Position numbers and translations under genes: made by a program | Assembly: GCF_900240405.1 (NCBI RefSeq) | Contig: NZ_OEQK01000001.1 | Span: forward strand, 496,001 to 560,000 | Direction of reading: 5' to 3' | Length of the DNA stretch: 64,000 nucleotides | From: Salirhabdus sp. Marseille-P4669 | Lineage (GTDB): Bacteria > Bacillota > Bacilli > Bacillales > Alkalibacillaceae | The notes under the pieces: model-generated | What the model was told of the DNA's origin: nothing | Databases searched by the model: none | What the model saw: only the letters and a program-made list of their open reading frames with translations | Part shown: positions 35,379 through 43,777 of the stretch, one piece after another | How the letters are laid out: the number at the start of each line of letters is the position of its first letter | Position numbering within the stretch: position 1 is the stretch's first letter

Positions 35379-36109
35379 AGGATACGGTAACCATACAGGA
35401 GCTATTTCATGCGATAAAGAAAAGAGTTCTGTTTATTATTCTCCTTACGTTTAGTTTGGTGGGCATCGCAGCAGTGCTCAGTTATTTTGTGATCACACCG
35501 ATGTATGAAGGCACATCGCAGTTCATTGTCATTCAACAGGAAAGCGAGAACATACAGCTTAGCGTTACGGAGTTCGAAACAAGTGTAGAGCTCATCGATA
35601 CGTATAACGAAATTATCAAAAGTCCCTTTATTTTGGAAAAGGTGATAGATGAATTGGATTTAGCCATTCTACCGGAAGCGCTTGAAAAGAGAATTGATGT
35701 AACTAGTAATGAAAATTCCCAAGTGGTGACCATTTCTGCAATTGCGGAAAGCCCTGAAGCAGCTGCAACCTTAGCCAATACAGTGGTGGAGCAGTTTCAA
35801 AGTACCATCCCTACCATCATGCGAATCGATAATGTTCAAGTTTTGTCCAGTGCAAAACCAAGCTTAGCGCAAGACCCAATTCGTCCGAGACCGATATTGA
35901 ACATGTTTATAGCTACCGTAATTGGACTAATGACAGGCGTTGGAGCGGCGCTTTTGATGGAGTTTTTCAGTACAAAAGTAAAGACGGAAAAAGATCTTGA
36001 AATGATGGAGTTCATCGTATTGGGTGTCGTTTCCGAGTATCAAAGCAAAGGAGGGAAAAATAAAGAAATGACACTTGTTCATAGGAGGAGGGGTGAAGTT
36101 GAGGAATAA
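35375..36109 (+). CDS. Wzz/CapA-type chain-length and kinase-activator protein
   Basis: A 244-residue polysaccharide co-polymerase. Transmembrane helix 1 is at about 19-41, an extracytoplasmic region with the Wzz pattern (YEGTSQFIVIQQ) follows, then the Pro-rich SSAKPSLAQDPIRPRP and helix 2 at about 174-195. The short cytoplasmic tail (FFSTKVKTEKDLEM) is the usual activator of the partner BY-kinase. ATG 35375 is chosen: AAGGAGG lies upstream inside the previous gene, with a 4-bp ATGA overlap. Confidence 0.9.
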   Translation: MKDTVTIQELFHAIKKRVLFIILLTFSLVGIAAVLSYFVITPMYEGTSQFIVIQQESENIQLSVTEFETSVELIDTYNEIIKSPFILEKVIDELDLAILPEALEKRIDVTSNENSQVVTISAIAESPEAAATLANTVVEQFQSTIPTIMRIDNVQVLSSAKPSLAQDPIRPRPILNMFIATVIGLMTGVGAALLMEFFSTKVKTEKDLEMMEFIVLGVVSEYQSKGGKNKEMTLVHRRRGEVEE

Positions 36110-36773
36110 CAAAAAGAAGCAAGAGAGTCGATTGGTTACACTTGAGCGAGGGAACAAACAAGCAGCAGAGCAGTTTCGGACGATTCGATCCAATTTGCAT
36201 TTTGCTGGGATCAAAAAATCGTATAAATCCATTGTCGTCACTTCACCTAAATCTGGTGATGGAAAAACAATGACCGCTTGCAATTTAGCGACGGTTATAG
36301 CTCAGGAGGAGAAGAAGGTTTTACTTGTAGATGTGGATTTAAGAAAGCCTAGCGTACATCATGTGTTTCAAACGCGTAATGAAGTTGGTTTAAGTCAATT
36401 TTTAATCGGAAAGGCAGCGTGGGAAGAGGTTCGATTGCATACCTATATTTCCAATTTGGATATTGTGACGAGTGGCTTAATTCCACCTAATCCATCTGAA
36501 TTAGTAAGCTCTATTCAAATGAAGGATTTTTTGGAGAAAGCAAAGGAATTATATGATGTCATTATTTTGGATACCCCGCCTGTGCTTGTTGTTACAGATG
36601 CCACTTTAGTTGCGAATCAATGTGATGGTGTACTACTCGTCGTCCGTGCGAAAAAGAATGATCGGAAAGAGGTAGAGAGAGTGAAGGAGCAGCTTCAGTT
36701 TGCAGACGCTTCTCTCATTGGCACCATTTTAAATGGGGTAAAGCTGCCTAAAGATAATTACTACTATAGGTAA
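36099..36773 (+). CDS. BY-type protein tyrosine kinase (CapB/EpsB/YwqD family)
   Basis: A 224-residue P-loop tyrosine kinase. Walker A is SPKSGDGKTMTACNLA (about residue 48), Walker A' is VLLVDVDLRKP, Walker B is VIILDTPPVL, and the C-terminus ends in a tyrosine cluster (KDNYYYR) for autophosphorylation. It works with the Wzz/CapA protein to control EPS export. Start TTG 36099, 10 bp behind GGAGG, overlaps the previous gene by 11 bp; a TTG at 36075 is less well placed. No matching phosphatase gene is in the window. Confidence 0.9.
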   Translation: MRNNKKKQESRLVTLERGNKQAAEQFRTIRSNLHFAGIKKSYKSIVVTSPKSGDGKTMTACNLATVIAQEEKKVLLVDVDLRKPSVHHVFQTRNEVGLSQFLIGKAAWEEVRLHTYISNLDIVTSGLIPPNPSELVSSIQMKDFLEKAKELYDVIILDTPPVLVVTDATLVANQCDGVLLVVRAKKNDRKEVERVKEQLQFADASLIGTILNGVKLPKDNYYYR

Positions 36774-36785
36774 GGAGATAGACGT

Positions 36786-37628
36786 ATGACCCAAATTCCA
36801 TATAAGCGTGGACTTGTTAGAATGCTAGATGTTTACGGGAGTACGAATGTCGAGGATAAAATGCAAGCGGATGTTATGATTTGCTCTAACGTATTAGTGC
36901 CCTCCCATTCAGAAAGAAGAGATGTACCACGAAAAGGGTGCCTACCAAGCTTCGGGAAAACGTTAATCCTTGATCTCAAGAAAACAGAAGAGGAGCTTTT
37001 TGCTGCGATACATAAAAATGCAAGATATAAAATTAACCGTGCAATGAAACGAGATTCAATCTACCACAAGTCCTACACCAATCCTTCAGATAACCTGCTT
37101 GAACGATTTATCGCATTTTTTGACACCTTTTCGAAAAACAAAAAAATACCTAAAGCCAATATGGGAAGGCTAAAGGAGCTTCGAGCGCAAGGAGCAATTC
37201 TACTTTCCTTTGTGGAGGATGAACAAGAACAGATTCTATGCTCCCATGTACATGTCGTAAATGGCAGGTGTTGCTCCTTGTTACACTCTGCCTCTGCTCG
37301 CTTTGACAACCGGGATATTAGAAATGTGATCGGAAGGGCCAATCGCTATCTACATTGGATGGATATATGCGAGGCGAAATCCATGGGAGTGGACTGGTAT
37401 GACTTCGGAGGATTATTTGTCGATTCTAAAAGTGCAGAAGAAGAGCACATTAACCGATTTAAGAAGGAATTTGGCGGTCAGGAAGTAGATGTGGACAAAA
37501 GGATTTATCCAAATTCGATCATTGGCAAAATGGTCGTCTTCCTATTCTGGGTGAAAATGCGTAAAAGACCAGAATTTTTACGGGGAAAAGCAAAATGGCA
37601 GCAGCGCTATTCCATATCCGATACGTAA
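36786..37628 (+). CDS. FemAB/GNAT-like acyltransferase in the EPS operon
   Basis: A 280-residue protein with the FemAB-like (tandem GNAT) plan. The segment ILDLKKTEEELFAAIHKNARYKINRAMKR is the substrate loop typical of lipid II aminoacyltransferases and their EPS relatives. ILCSHVHVVNGRCCSLLHSASARFD and GVDWYDFGGLFVDSKS correspond to the second GNAT half. It is placed between the kinase and flippase genes, 12 bp behind the former with AAGGAG. It may add an amino acid or acyl group to a repeat-unit sugar; the exact donor is unknown. Confidence 0.75.
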   Translation: MTQIPYKRGLVRMLDVYGSTNVEDKMQADVMICSNVLVPSHSERRDVPRKGCLPSFGKTLILDLKKTEEELFAAIHKNARYKINRAMKRDSIYHKSYTNPSDNLLERFIAFFDTFSKNKKIPKANMGRLKELRAQGAILLSFVEDEQEQILCSHVHVVNGRCCSLLHSASARFDNRDIRNVIGRANRYLHWMDICEAKSMGVDWYDFGGLFVDSKSAEEEHINRFKKEFGGQEVDVDKRIYPNSIIGKMVVFLFWVKMRKRPEFLRGKAKWQQRYSISDT

Positions 37629-37650
37629 GGAGTAAAAGAGGCGAGCTTCC

Positions 37651-39723
37651 GTGGTGAAAAAATTATCCCTTAAGAAAAATATCATTTGGACTTTTTTTGG
37701 CAGTGCAGTCTATTCCTTTACCCAATGGCTACTCCTTATTGTGATTGCGAAGCTTGGAACTGCAGAAATGGTAGGACAATATGCATTGGCTCTAGCGGTA
37801 ACCGCGCCTATTGTTATGTTTTGTGATATGAAGCTGCGGCTAGCATTTGTTACGGATACGAAAGGGAATGCTAGGTTTGGTCATTACCTAGGTGCTCGAC
37901 TAATAACGAGTGGCGTTTCCCTTATTCTGATTTTACTTTTACTGTTTCTCTTTAACTATGATCGTGAAATGGCCATAATTACGCTATTAGTAGGGATGGC
38001 AAAAATAATGGAATCCATTGGCGATATGTTCCACGGACAAATGCAGAAAGCGGAGCGAATGGACTACATTTCCATCTCGAATATGGTAAGGGGATTCCTA
38101 ACGGTTCTTGTATTTTTCATTGTCCTTCTTCTTACGGATAGCTTGATTTATGCATTAATTAGTCAAGTGATGACATGGACAGTGATTTTATTTGGATTTG
38201 ATTGCGTCATTGCCAAGCGATATGTTTCCATTAAACCAGATTTTTCAATGAAACGGATTCGATTGCTCCTTCAAGTCGCCTTGCCGCTAGGAATTATGGC
38301 CCTGCTCAATTCCTTTAATACAAATATTCCGAGTTACATGGTCGAATACTTTTTAGAAACGGAAGAGCTTGGCTATTTTGCAGCTTTGATTTATATCGTA
38401 TTTGCAGGAAATCGGCTAGCCAATTCCTTAAGAGAGCCAGCTGCCCCTCGTTTAGCACAGCTTTACAATCAACAAAATTGGTTAGGGTTTCGAAGGTTCC
38501 TCGTAACCTTTTTACTCATTGGTTTTTTACTTGGGATTCTAGCTGTTGCTATAGCATTTTTCATGGGGGATTATATTTTATCCGTAATCTACAGTCCGGA
38601 ATATGGGAATTATACAAGTATTTTTATTCTTCTTATGGTTTCCATGATCTTTAGTATTCCTTCTATGTTTCTAGATACTGGTTTATTGGCAATCCGTCGC
38701 TTTACCATTCAACCTTTTCTAGCATGTATTTGGGTCGTTGTGAGTTTCTTAGCTTGTATAATACTAATTCCTGCATTCGGGCTGTTGGGAGCGACTTATG
38801 CCGTAATTCTGTCTTGTGCAACAAAAGCTATAAGTCAATTTATCGTTTTAATATATAGCTTGCGAAAAATGCAGGCTGGAAATAGGAAAGGAGGGGACAA
38901 CTTGACCCTACAAGAGGTTCGGCAATATGCGAAAAGGGATTACACCCATTCCTATTATTTACAAGCACAGAGGCAAGCAGGTCTTTATGTTACCTGGATG
39001 TTATTGAAATGTTTTCCGGCGATTACAGCTAATGTTGTAACCATTAGTATGCTGCCACTATCTATTTTATCAGCAGGTTTGATGTACTTTGCTGTGACGG
39101 ATTCCAACCTTTCCTTTCTTTTTCTCTCATTTATTTTGTCGGTTTTCACGTTAACGCTCGACTGTGCAGATGGGAATATAGCTCGAATTAAACAAACCTC
39201 ATCGATTCGTGGTGTTTATTTAGATCGATTGGTCCATAATATCGCCCATCCATTATTTTTTCTTGTAGTTGGATTTGCTTTTTATTTGAGTAGTGATCGT
39301 ATTCTGTATGTAATTGTCTTTATCATAGCAGCTATTTTAAGTGAATTATCCCCACTAGATGTTTCAAGGAAGGATACAGAAGCATTATTTATTCGTCAAT
39401 TATTACACCAGGAAACCTTAAACTATGATTATAAAACCCACCAAGCAGCTGTATCAAATCCAAACTCGGCGAAGACACCTACAAAGCCTTCCACTTTTAG
39501 TAAAGTGGTCAAAACGATATTAACCATAGACATGTTTTACGTAACGATATTGCTTGATTTGTTAATTTTCAAAGAGCAATATTTTCTATCTAGTAGTCTA
39601 GCAGTCTTCTTTATCGTTGGAATGATATATTCAAAATCCTCAACGCGTCAGTGGGAGGAAGCCTTAGAAGATACGTTGAAAATGCTTTCCGGTCAAAAAG
39701 ATCGTTCCAAAGGAGATGATTGA
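37651..39723 (+). CDS. Fusion of Wzx-type flippase and CDP-alcohol phosphotransferase
   Basis: A 690-residue protein. Residues 1 to about 410 are a polysaccharide flippase with 12-14 hydrophobic segments (LKKNIIWTFFGSAVYSFTQW opening, IPSYMVEYFLETEELGYFAA). Residues about 418-690 are a CDP-alcohol phosphotransferase domain with the motif DCADGNIAR(8)GVYLDRLVH: the first three motif Asp residues are present but the fourth, the expected catalytic base, is His. The fusion would couple export of the repeat unit with transfer of a phospho-alcohol. A strong internal ribosome site and in-frame TTG at the junction could also give the second domain alone. GTG start at 37651. Confidence 0.87.
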   Translation: MVKKLSLKKNIIWTFFGSAVYSFTQWLLLIVIAKLGTAEMVGQYALALAVTAPIVMFCDMKLRLAFVTDTKGNARFGHYLGARLITSGVSLILILLLLFLFNYDREMAIITLLVGMAKIMESIGDMFHGQMQKAERMDYISISNMVRGFLTVLVFFIVLLLTDSLIYALISQVMTWTVILFGFDCVIAKRYVSIKPDFSMKRIRLLLQVALPLGIMALLNSFNTNIPSYMVEYFLETEELGYFAALIYIVFAGNRLANSLREPAAPRLAQLYNQQNWLGFRRFLVTFLLIGFLLGILAVAIAFFMGDYILSVIYSPEYGNYTSIFILLMVSMIFSIPSMFLDTGLLAIRRFTIQPFLACIWVVVSFLACIILIPAFGLLGATYAVILSCATKAISQFIVLIYSLRKMQAGNRKGGDNLTLQEVRQYAKRDYTHSYYLQAQRQAGLYVTWMLLKCFPAITANVVTISMLPLSILSAGLMYFAVTDSNLSFLFLSFILSVFTLTLDCADGNIARIKQTSSIRGVYLDRLVHNIAHPLFFLVVGFAFYLSSDRILYVIVFIIAAILSELSPLDVSRKDTEALFIRQLLHQETLNYDYKTHQAAVSNPNSAKTPTKPSTFSKVVKTILTIDMFYVTILLDLLIFKEQYFLSSSLAVFFIVGMIYSKSSTRQWEEALEDTLKMLSGQKDRSKGDD
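38887..38904 (+). promoter_or_regulatory. Internal ribosome site and TTG start at the fusion junction
   Basis: AAAGGAGGGG (38887-38896) lies 5 bp before an in-frame TTG (38902-38904, codon 418), exactly where the flippase part ends and the CDP-alcohol phosphotransferase part begins. Translation from here would give a separate protein of about 273 residues. Confidence 0.65.
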
Positions 39724-40731
39724 TTGGCTGTACTTGTTACGGGTGGTGCAGGTTATATCGGGAGCCACATTTGCTTGGAGTTAATCGAGTGTGGCTACGA
39801 TATTGTGGTCGTTGATAATTTCTCCAATAGTAAATTCGAAGCTTTAAGAAGGGTTATGGAAATGGGGAATCAATCGTTCCCTGTTTACAACCTTGATTTA
39901 CATAATCAAAAGGAATTAAGCACCATTTTTGACAGACACTCGATTGATGCGGTTATTCATTTAGCAGGCTATAAATCGGTTCGGGATTCAACGATCGACC
40001 CAATAAACTATTATTGGAATAACATCGTGAGTACTCTGACTCTTTTAGAAGTAATGCAAATGCAGGACGTGTATAAATTGGTGTTTAGTTCGTCGGCAAC
40101 CGTATACAAAGCATCCGACAAAATGCCCATTACAGAGGATTATCCCTTAGAAGCATGTAATCCATATGGTCGGACCAAGCTAATCATTGAACAATTATTA
40201 AAGGATGTACACGATTCAGACCCAAATTGGCATATTACGATTTTGCGTTACTTCAATCCAATCGGAGCTCATAAAAGCGGACGTATTGGCGAAGATTCGA
40301 ATGGAACACCAAATAACCTAGTTCCGTACCTATCCAATGTTGCAATTGGCAATTATCCGAAGCTCTATATTTTTGGGAATGATTACCCTACAAAGGACGG
40401 TACTGGTGTACGAGATTACATCCATGTTGTAGACCTAGCGAAAGGACATATTCGTGCCCTATCGCGAATGGAAGATATGAAGGGACTAGAGGTGTTTAAT
40501 TTGGGAACGGGAACTGGGTATAGCGTGCTAGAATTGGTCAAAGCATTTTCCCAAGTGTCGAAAAAGGAAATAGCATACACCATTACATCCCGACGCAATG
40601 GAGATGTTGCCGAATGTTATGCCGATGTAACAAAGGCCAACAACCAACTAGGATGGCAAGCCGAAAAAGACATCCACGAAATGTGCCAAGACGCATGGAG
40701 ATGGCAGCAGCAAAACCCAAATGGATATTAG
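39724..40731 (+). CDS. galE: UDP-glucose 4-epimerase
   Basis: A 335-residue short-chain dehydrogenase-type epimerase. The NAD loop is VTGGAGYIGSHI, the active-site SSSATVYK and YGRTK supply Ser and the YxxxK pair, and TGVRDYIHVVDLAKGH is the typical GalE late motif. It supplies UDP-galactose or UDP-GalNAc for the EPS repeat unit. TTG start directly after the previous stop, with AAAGGAG upstream; no ATG precedes the conserved first strand. It ends the EPS operon; a REP-like copy follows at once. Confidence 0.93.
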   Translation: MAVLVTGGAGYIGSHICLELIECGYDIVVVDNFSNSKFEALRRVMEMGNQSFPVYNLDLHNQKELSTIFDRHSIDAVIHLAGYKSVRDSTIDPINYYWNNIVSTLTLLEVMQMQDVYKLVFSSSATVYKASDKMPITEDYPLEACNPYGRTKLIIEQLLKDVHDSDPNWHITILRYFNPIGAHKSGRIGEDSNGTPNNLVPYLSNVAIGNYPKLYIFGNDYPTKDGTGVRDYIHVVDLAKGHIRALSRMEDMKGLEVFNLGTGTGYSVLELVKAFSQVSKKEIAYTITSRRNGDVAECYADVTKANNQLGWQAEKDIHEMCQDAWRWQQQNPNGY

Positions 40732-40779
40732 GGGGGTGCCTGTTAGGGGGGTGCCTGTCACTTCCCGAAATTTGTCGAA
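40731..40779 (+). repeat. REP-like palindrome, partial plus complete copy
   Basis: A truncated head GGGGGGTGCCTGTTA is directly followed by a complete copy, GGGGGTGCCTGTCACTTCCC then GAAATTTGTCGAA. The array begins at the last base of the galE stop codon. Confidence 0.85.
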
Positions 40780-40919
40780 TTCCTTTTAAATTATGTTGAC
40801 TTTTCTGTGAGTCGAATCTACTATAAAGAAGTAAAATATTACTAGATAAGAGGATATGATGCGACTCTATTAATAGATTTCCTCATAGCTTCCTTATCGA
40901 CTTCAAAGGAGAAACGATC

Positions 40920-41612
40920 ATGAAAAAGTCATTTGCACTCATCTTTATTATTTTTATGGTTGCTTTATTAGCTGCATGTAGCTCTGATTCGGAAAAGGAA
41001 AAGGAAGCTGCAGATAAACAAGAAGAAGCAACAGAAACGGAAGAAAAAGAAGCAACAGAGGAAACAGAAGAAGCTGAAGAAGCTGAAGAGGTGACAGAAG
41101 AACCTGCCACTGAAGCAACGGAAGCAACGGAAGAAGAAGCTCCTGCTACGGAAACAGAAGAAGCTGCGGAAGCAAATGCTGAAGGTAATGTTCCTGTATA
41201 TCACGAGTTTGACCTTGGACCTGGAGTAGATATGTCTACTGTAGATCAGGAATCATTGGATCAACTACAACAGCTAGTTAACGGATTTGGAGAACCAACA
41301 GCTGGTCAAATTGATTTTAACGGTGTTTATGCTACTTACCAAGAAGATGGTACGTTATATGTAGAGGTTTTCGTACGTAATGGTACAGAACATACGATTT
41401 ATAACATTGAAAGTGAATTAAAAGTGTTAGATGCAAACGGTGAAGAAATTATTGCATCTGCTTTCTTCTCCTTCCCAGAAAGCGACTTTGGAACGTTAGC
41501 CCCAGGAAAATCTCGTTTCTGGACATTAACATTCGGACCAGAGTACGTGTATAACGGAAGCTATGATTTGCAGAATTATGTGATTCAGCAGAATAGTACG
41601 TATAATTATTAG
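40920..41612 (+). CDS. Lipoprotein with acidic low-complexity linker and SLAP-like domain
   Basis: A 230-residue lipoprotein. The signal peptide ends in LLAAC (Cys about 20). Residues about 22-90 are a Glu/Thr/Ala-rich linker made of repeated EEATE and EAEE units. The C-terminal 120 residues (FNGVYATYQEDGTLYVEVFVRNGTEHTI, FGTLAPGKSRFWTLTFGPEYV) resemble the SLAP surface-protein domain of Bacillaceae; that identification is tentative. The linker would hold the domain away from the membrane. GGAG lies upstream of the ATG. Confidence 0.8.
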   Translation: MKKSFALIFIIFMVALLAACSSDSEKEKEAADKQEEATETEEKEATEETEEAEEAEEVTEEPATEATEATEEEAPATETEEAAEANAEGNVPVYHEFDLGPGVDMSTVDQESLDQLQQLVNGFGEPTAGQIDFNGVYATYQEDGTLYVEVFVRNGTEHTIYNIESELKVLDANGEEIIASAFFSFPESDFGTLAPGKSRFWTLTFGPEYVYNGSYDLQNYVIQQNSTYNY

Positions 41613-41631
41613 AGTGCGTGGATGGGGTTTT

Positions 41632-41663
41632 GGAGTGCCTGTCACTTCCCGAATTTTGTCGAA
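41632..41663 (+). repeat. REP-like palindrome
   Basis: GGAGTGCCTGTCACTTCCC followed by GAATTTTGTCGAA, 19 bp behind the lipoprotein stop and just before its terminator. Confidence 0.87.
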
Positions 41664-41676
41664 TTGCACCGAAGGA

Positions 41677-41714
41677 AAAGCCTAACTTCTTAGTTAAAGA
41701 GGTTAGGCTTTTTT
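41677..41714 (+). terminator. Terminator behind the SLAP-like lipoprotein gene
   Basis: AAAAGCCTAACTTC and GAGGTTAGGCTTTT form a long stem ending in TTTTTT. Confidence 0.85.
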
Positions 41715-41755
41715 ATGTGTCTGAAGCATTTTCTGATTATTTTTTCATTTTGTTA

Positions 41756-41783
41756 TAAAACTATTAGCAAATGAAACCGATAT
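41756..41783 (+). promoter_or_regulatory. Sigma-D type promoter of the chemotaxis receptor gene
   Basis: TAAA (41756-41759), 16-bp spacer and ACCGATAT (41776-41783) match the motility sigma factor consensus TAAA-N15-GCCGATAT in all but one -10 position. It lies 42 bp upstream of the receptor start. Confidence 0.65.
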
Positions 41784-41825
41784 ATACAATAAAGTGTCAA
41801 AAAACGACAAAGTAGGTGCACAGAT

Positions 41826-43484
41826 TTGAAAAAAATGCGATTCTTTCGAAAATCATTAAAGACAAAGCTCATTACATTTTCAATTTTACTGGTAACGATT
41901 CCATTACTTATACTAAGTACTTTCAGTTACTATAACAGCAAAGAAAGCTTAGATGAACTCGGTAATGCCAATTTAAAAAATGCAGTTTCCTTAACCATCG
42001 AAATGATAGATGGATTGAACATTGAAGTAAACAAAGGAAATTTATATAAAGAGGATGCGCAAGAGCGTGTGAAAAGCTCCATCATTGGTGTAAAGAATGA
42101 GGACGGCACGCGTGAAATGACCAATGCCCTTGACCTCGGTGAAAATGGGTTTATGTTTGTGTTGGACATGCACGGAAATATAGTAGCCCATCCTACATTA
42201 GAAGGGCAAAACTTAATAGATGCTAAAGACCCAAACGGCGTAAAATACATCCAAAAGCTTCTTGAAGTTGGGGATCAAGAGGAGGGAGGCACATTCTCTT
42301 ATGATGCCCCACTTCCAGGTAAGGAAAACGAATTTGGAAAAATGGTTACCTATGCACAAGCAGAGCCGGACTGGGGTTGGACAGTCGTAGCGGGTACGTA
42401 TGCATCAGACTTTAACCAATCTGCTAATGATATGATGATAGCGAACGCCATTGTTACTTGGTCTACGATTTTAGTGAGTATTTTTATCGTTTGGTTTATC
42501 GCAAACCGGATAGCGAAGCCAATTAAGACGGTATCAGCACGGATGAATCAACTTGCCAATGGAGATTTAGACGGAGAGGAAGTTTCCGTAAAATCGAAGG
42601 ATGAAATTGGTGATCTAGCGACTTCCCTCAATAGGATGCAGCATAACTTAAAAGATATGATCCAAAATGTATCAAGTGCAAGTGAAACGATTAATAGCCA
42701 GAGTACGGAGCTTACTCGTTATGCAGAGGAAGTAGCATCCGGTAGTGAGCAAATTGCGATCACAATGGAAGAGATTTCTAAAGGATCCGAGGAGCAAGCG
42801 ACTGCATCCTCTGAATTGAATGAAACCATGGGTCGCTTTGTCAATGAGATTGCTGAAGTGGCTTTTACAGGAGAAAATACGAAAAACAATGCCGAAAACA
42901 TGCTTCAAATGGCGAACGATGGAAGCCGTTATATGGAGAGCTCGGTAAGCAAAATGGATGTTATCAACGACAAAATGCAACAATCTCTTGAAATGGTAAA
43001 AGGATTAGACAGTAAAACAAAAGAAATCTCTACAATTATGGCAGTCATAACCGATATTGCAGAACAGACTAATTTATTAGCGCTTAATGCGGCAATTGAA
43101 GCAGCACGAGCAGGCGAACATGGTCGAGGATTTGCCGTTGTTGCCGATGAGGTTCGTAAGTTGTCGGAGGAAGTAAGCAATTCTACTTCAGGCATTATTG
43201 AAATAGTTAATGAAATTCAAAAAGAATCGCAACAAGTTGTCCAATCATTAGATGAAGGATATCACTTAGTAGAGGATGGCTCGGAACAAATTCAAACCAC
43301 AGGTCAAACGTTCCATAGCTTAAAGCAAGTGATCAATGAGGTTGGCGAGCAAGTAGAAACCATGTCCGCATCCTTGTTCAAGGTTATTGACGATTCCAAG
43401 ACCATTAACCAATCTATTGAAAACATCGCATCCATATCCGAAGAAAGTGCAGCAGGAGTAGAGCAAGTTTCAGCCACCGCATAG
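41826..43484 (+). CDS. Methyl-accepting chemotaxis protein, ended by an in-frame amber codon
   Basis: A 552-residue receptor. Helix 1 is at about 15-36, a Cache-type ligand domain ([37 protein letters not shown]) at about 37-195, helix 2 at about 200-220, HAMP at about 217-270, then the signalling hairpin with tip [20 protein letters not shown]. The frame stops at TAG 43482-43484, yet 32 further sense codons (QSNSAMESVSNSAKTLEEKA ... ELIGKF-type ending) continue in frame to TAG 43581-43583. These are the normal receptor C-terminus. Start TTG 41826 with AGGTG, or ATG 41835. Confidence 0.92.
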   Translation: MKKMRFFRKSLKTKLITFSILLVTIPLLILSTFSYYNSKESLDELGNANLKNAVSLTIEMIDGLNIEVNKGNLYKEDAQERVKSSIIGVKNEDGTREMTNALDLGENGFMFVLDMHGNIVAHPTLEGQNLIDAKDPNGVKYIQKLLEVGDQEEGGTFSYDAPLPGKENEFGKMVTYAQAEPDWGWTVVAGTYASDFNQSANDMMIANAIVTWSTILVSIFIVWFIANRIAKPIKTVSARMNQLANGDLDGEEVSVKSKDEIGDLATSLNRMQHNLKDMIQNVSSASETINSQSTELTRYAEEVASGSEQIAITMEEISKGSEEQATASSELNETMGRFVNEIAEVAFTGENTKNNAENMLQMANDGSRYMESSVSKMDVINDKMQQSLEMVKGLDSKTKEISTIMAVITDIAEQTNLLALNAAIEAARAGEHGRGFAVVADEVRKLSEEVSNSTSGIIEIVNEIQKESQQVVQSLDEGYHLVEDGSEQIQTTGQTFHSLKQVINEVGEQVETMSASLFKVIDDSKTINQSIENIASISEESAAGVEQVSATA

Positions 43485-43592
43485 CAATCCAACAGTGCAA
43501 TGGAAAGCGTATCAAATAGCGCGAAAACACTGGAGGAAAAGGCGGAGGAATTAAGTGAGTTGATTGGGAAATTTAGGGTGTAGGGGGTTTTT

Positions 43593-43623
43593 GAGTGCCT
43601 GGCACCACCCGAAATTTGTCGAA
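43593..43623 (+). repeat. REP-like palindrome
   Basis: GAGTGCCTGGCACCACCC followed by GAAATTTGTCGAA, 9 bp after the second, original stop of the receptor gene. Confidence 0.88.
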
Positions 43624-43648
43624 ATTTGAATACGTGCTACATCGAAAC

Positions 43649-43686
43649 AAAAGCTAGAGAAGGGTAAGTCTTTCTCTAGCTTTTTA
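43649..43686 (+). terminator. Terminator of the receptor gene
   Basis: AAAGCTAGAGAA and TTTCTCTAGCTTT form a near-perfect stem, ending in TTTTT. Confidence 0.85.
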
Positions 43687-43777
43687 TTACATTTTTGTTA
43701 AATCGATTGGAATAATACCTCGATGCGCTTTATAATTTGTATAATCACTGTATTCGTACCGAAAGGAGCACTACATT

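Noticed and set aside
37651-39723. The flippase-transferase fusion considered as a frameshift artefact
   Set aside because: The frame is continuous with normal codon use through the junction and no stop or shift is needed; however, relatives should still be compared.
40968-41204. A 78-codon minus-strand frame rich in Phe, Cys and Ser
   Set aside because: It is the complement of the GAA-rich stalk of the lipoprotein gene, a low-complexity shadow.
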